Made by a program: the position numbers and the translations under genes. A stretch of DNA of 8,745 nt, taken from NCBI GenBank assembly GCA_905202605.1, contig CAJKSU010000116.1:1-8745 (forward strand). Reading direction: 5' to 3'. Positions within the stretch are counted from its first letter, which is position 1; each line of letters opens with the position of its first letter. The DNA is from an uncultured Eubacteriales bacterium (GTDB lineage Bacteria > Bacillota > Clostridia > Oscillospirales > Oscillospiraceae). This document shows positions 6,862-8,745 of this stretch, piece by piece. The notes under the pieces are model-generated. The model made no database searches, was not told the DNA's origin, and saw only the letters and a list, made by a program, of their open reading frames with translations.

Positions 6862-8214
6862 TCAGATGGCGTCAATCTTGGGAACAGCATCATATTGTCC
6901 TTTCATATACGCATTGCGTATGCGCTTATCAAACCTAGCGCCATAGTTCTCTAATCCAAAAATGCGTGATGAGCCATCATTCGTTCTTTTTTCTACAAAT
7001 CCAATTTCATCTTGACGAAGTACTTCCAAATCCATAAGGACTGTTTCATGCGTTGTTACAATTAATTGTATATTACGTTCCACCGCAAGTTTAAGAAAGT
7101 CCTGTACAAATTGTTTTGTGATGAGCGGGTGCAGGCAACGGTTAACCTCATCAATAACATAAACCATATCCTTCGTATTAGATAACAAAATTTCAATCAG
7201 GTCTAATAACCGAATCGTTCCGTCTGATTCATCTCTTAGTGTAAACAACGAGTTGCTGTGTTTGTGATTGAATTTTAGGGTCTTGCATATAACATCTTCC
7301 CCACTGAGTTCAATGAGATACATCGAATGTCCTTCGTGACTACGAACAACAACCGCCGGGGCATCTTCAGCTTCTGGATTTTTTTTCTGCTTTCTCTCAT
7401 TAAGGTTATCAAGAATACCTTGAGCAAATGATTTGGGTAATTGCGCCATCACTTTCTCTGTTGGCTCATCGTATACGCTTACTTTTGAAATGCCTGTATC
7501 AAGTCTGGCAAGAATTTTTTCCGCATCATCACTTCCCTGACTGTCAAAAAAGTAGGTGTATTGAGTTATTGGTTCATCTGGATAATTTACGCTGAGCTTA
7601 TATCTAAACCAGCGATACAAAATTCGATATACTTCAATTTCTGAATTGGATGCATATAAAGAATCCTTGTTTTGATTCATTGTACGGAGAAACAGAATTG
7701 TTCCATCATCCTTAATATCATCAGCGTAAATACTAAGCCGCTCATTTAGCGCACCATTGCCGTTGTATGTCGGAAGCTCATACGTCTGTGCTTCGATGTC
7801 TCTTTTGAATATCTGTTTATCACGCTGGCCCTTTCTTTCCACTAACCATTCAGCAAGGAATCTGCCTTCGTTTAACAATACATCAAATCCATATACAAGG
7901 CGAACCCCTGCAATGATCACATCTATTTCAAAACGAGATGGACGGTTCATATTCTCATCATACAATCGACAATAGTCTAATGAAGATCCAGCAGGAATAC
8001 CATCAATAACTGCAGTTTGCATAAAATCAAATGCCTTTACTAAGCTAGATTTTCCAGATGCATTTGATCCATACATCGCCTTAAATTTCAAAAGCCGTTT
8101 TCCGGCTGTGCGCGCAATGCGCTCAGAAAAATTTCGCGTTTTTCCAGCTTCCATAGAAAATATCTCTTTATTATGAAATGAGCGAAAATTACTAACAGAA
8201 AAACTAACAAGCAT
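6862..8214 (-). CDS. AAA/ABC-type ATPase, RloA/AbiLi-like (AAA_15/AAA_21), possible phage-defence protein
   Basis: The 450-residue soluble protein starts MLVSFSVSNFRSF, the typical opening of overcoming-lysogeny/RecF-like ATPases. Walker A is GSNASGKS at 49-56. An ABC-signature-like SDGTIR lies at 330-335, Walker B YVIDE at 352-356 (Asp355, Glu356), and the switch His389 is in IVTTHE. The C-terminus, NAYMKGQYDAVPKID, resembles the ends of AAA_15/AAA_21 ATPases that work with a second toxic subunit such as RloB/AbiLii or a TOPRIM protein. No such partner follows: only about 130 bases separate its stop from the integrase fragment. Upstream in-frame codons to 8265 run through the promoter, so the ATG at 8214 behind AAGGTGGGAG is chosen. 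The gene is AT-rich, unlike those to its left. A defence role is inferred from family resemblance only. Confidence 0.88.
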   Translation of the reverse strand: MLVSFSVSNFRSFHNKEIFSMEAGKTRNFSERIARTAGKRLLKFKAMYGSNASGKSSLVKAFDFMQTAVIDGIPAGSSLDYCRLYDENMNRPSRFEIDVIIAGVRLVYGFDVLLNEGRFLAEWLVERKGQRDKQIFKRDIEAQTYELPTYNGNGALNERLSIYADDIKDDGTILFLRTMNQNKDSLYASNSEIEVYRILYRWFRYKLSVNYPDEPITQYTYFFDSQGSDDAEKILARLDTGISKVSVYDEPTEKVMAQLPKSFAQGILDNLNERKQKKNPEAEDAPAVVVRSHEGHSMYLIELSGEDVICKTLKFNHKHSNSLFTLRDESDGTIRLLDLIEILLSNTKDMVYVIDEVNRCLHPLITKQFVQDFLKLAVERNIQLIVTTHETVLMDLEVLRQDEIGFVEKRTNDGSSRIFGLENYGARFDKRIRNAYMKGQYDAVPKIDAI

Positions 8215-8245
8215 TTTACTCCCACCTTGTTTATGGTATAATAAA

Positions 8246-8274
8246 ATTATAAGTTTTTTTCGCACCTATGTCAA
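8246..8274 (-). promoter_or_regulatory. Perfect consensus promoter of the ATPase gene
   Basis: On the minus strand TTGACA (8269-8274), a 17-base spacer and TATAAT (8246-8251) match the sigma-A consensus at every position. The start site should lie about 25 bases before the ATG at 8214. It predicts strong constitutive expression unless a repressor acts. Confidence 0.85.
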
Positions 8275-8344
8275 GAAAAACGTGTCATTGTACACCATTT
8301 TGTTTAATTAGAAGTGAAAAAATCACATTTAATCGAGTTTTCGC

Positions 8345-8373
8345 TTGACAATAAGCTGATTCTGGGATAAAAT
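8345..8373 (+). promoter_or_regulatory. Strong plus-strand promoter with no clear gene behind it
   Basis: TTGACA (8345-8350), a 17-base spacer and TAAAAT (8368-8373) give eleven of twelve consensus bases. It is divergent from the ATPase promoter. A small inverted repeat, GTGA-AAAAA-TCAC (8314-8326), lies about 20 bases upstream. Transcription should start near 8380 and run into the hairpin-rich stretch. Confidence 0.7.
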
Positions 8374-8379
8374 ACAAGT

Positions 8380-8535
8380 GTAAAGGCAGTGCAGAATACA
8401 GGAATCAATCACTGCCGCAAAACCACATGGCAAAATCGTGGTTTAGTGTTTAACCCACTAAAACTAAAGCGAGCGCTATGAGGATGGTCATAAGCTTAGA
8501 AAAATATATCCCCCTCAGTTACTTAATTTTTCTAA
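8380..8535 (+). ncRNA. Candidate structured RNA (or transfer-origin region) of unknown family
   Basis: Directly after the promoter come five possible helices. GGCAGTG (8385-8391) pairs with CACTGCC (8410-8416). AAACCAC (8420-8426) pairs with GTGGTTT (8438-8444). TTTAGTG (8442-8448) pairs with CACTAAA (8456-8462). ATGA and TCAT pair within about 8475-8495. TTAGAAAAAT (8496-8505) pairs exactly with ATTTTTCTAA (8526-8535). The second and third helices share three bases, so they compete or stack. I do not recognise a known RNA family. The TAGTGTTTAA segment also loosely recalls the nick region of MobV-type transfer origins, but no relaxase is present. An AT-rich 71-residue frame starts at 8478 with no ribosome binding site and is not counted as a gene. 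The 3' end is unknown. Confidence 0.4.
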
Positions 8536-8569
8536 ATAGTCCAACAATTATCACAGGCGTAAAACAAAT

Positions 8570-8648
8570 ACAAAAAGAAAAGCCTCGTCGAGGAGTAAGT
8601 CTCGACAAGGCTTTCGGAAGTAATATCTTTGATATCATTCCAGTGCAC
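8570..8648 (-). ncRNA. Candidate short RNA between a promoter and a terminator
   Basis: A minus-strand promoter at 8655-8683 and an intrinsic terminator at 8579-8614 would define a transcript of roughly 75-80 bases, half of it the terminator stem-loop. A 39-codon frame (8519-8638) starts inside it but has no ribosome binding site and reads through the terminator. It is therefore more likely an RNA than an mRNA. It converges on the plus-strand transcript from 8380. Confidence 0.35.
8579..8614 (-). terminator. Intrinsic terminator facing the ATPase side
   Basis: On the minus strand AAAGCCT-T-GTCGAG pairs with CTCGAC-G-AGGCTTT around an 8-base loop, with one internal mismatch. It is followed by TTTCTTTTTG, a good U-tract. 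The plus-strand side has no U-tract, so the terminator works for minus-strand transcripts. Confidence 0.75.
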
Positions 8649-8654
8649 ATAAGA

Positions 8655-8683
8655 ATAGTATCATTAATGGCGTCAATTGTCAA
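8655..8683 (-). promoter_or_regulatory. Minus-strand promoter of the candidate short RNA
   Basis: On the minus strand a perfect TTGACA (8678-8683) is followed by a 17-base spacer and TACTAT (8655-8660, four of six consensus bases). A second TTGAC lies nine bases further on. No open reading frame with a ribosome binding site follows. To its right, 8684-8745 shows nothing I can identify. Confidence 0.5.
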
Positions 8684-8745
8684 TTGCTTCTGACACAAAT
8701 TATCTCCGAGGAGTGCAACTGGGTAGGAGTCTGTTCTTTTTGTTT

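Noticed and set aside
8126..8265. Longer start of the ATPase at the GTG at 8265
   Set aside because: The first 17 codons would cover the perfect -10 and part of the promoter spacer. The ATG at 8214 has its own ribosome binding site.
8519..8638. 39-residue minus-strand frame
   Set aside because: It reads through the intrinsic terminator and has no ribosome binding site.
8478..8693. 71-residue plus-strand frame in the AT-rich tail
   Set aside because: It has no ribosome binding site before the ATG, runs through a terminator stem and resembles nothing known. It is mentioned only as a weak toxin-peptide possibility.
8380..8745. CRISPR array or tracrRNA
   Set aside because: There are no regularly spaced repeats and no Cas-like gene in the window; the inverted repeats all differ from each other.

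Overview
The window looks like the chromosome of a gut-type Clostridia, probably Oscillospiraceae or a relative. The evidence is strong AGGAGG-type ribosome binding sites, sigma-A promoters, lipoproteins with Firmicutes-style lipoboxes and GC-rich coding sequence on the left. No ribosomal RNA or other taxonomic marker is present, so this is an inference. The window has two very different halves. Positions 1 to about 6730 are GC-rich by eye. From about 6780 to 8745 the DNA is clearly AT-rich.

Left half, minus strand, read right to left: an AraC-family regulator (3971-5155), a 570-residue solute-binding lipoprotein (2156-3868) and a 660-residue flavin/iron-sulfur oxidoreductase of the Old Yellow Enzyme/2,4-dienoyl-CoA reductase type (143-2125). 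The last two are 30 bases apart and probably form an operon. Just upstream of the lipoprotein promoter are two copies of a 10-base direct repeat exactly 21 bases apart, ending four bases before the -35. This is the usual geometry of an AraC-type activator site, so the regulator next door probably controls capture and reduction of some unsaturated compound. No transporter permease is present.

Middle (5008-6729): a graveyard. It holds a truncated second lipoprotein, whose promoter region resembles that of the intact one, and a divergent second AraC-type regulator. The regulator has a frameshift at a T7 run, an in-frame TGA, and a DNA-binding domain cut off and fused in frame to the C-terminal tail of a tyrosine recombinase. 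A perfect 16-bp palindrome lies between the two broken genes. A strong hairpin follows the recombinase tail.

Right half (6780-8745): an AT-rich accessory segment with one AAA/ABC-type ATPase (6862-8214), related by motif to the ATPase subunits of RloA/AbiLi-like phage-defence pairs but without a recognisable partner, driven by a perfect consensus promoter. Beyond it is about 480 bases with no convincing gene. That stretch holds a strong plus-strand promoter followed by a string of hairpins (candidate structured RNA or transfer origin), and a converging minus-strand promoter with an intrinsic terminator about 70 bases downstream (candidate small RNA). The recombinase remnant, composition break and short flanking repeats suggest that this segment arrived on a mobile element.
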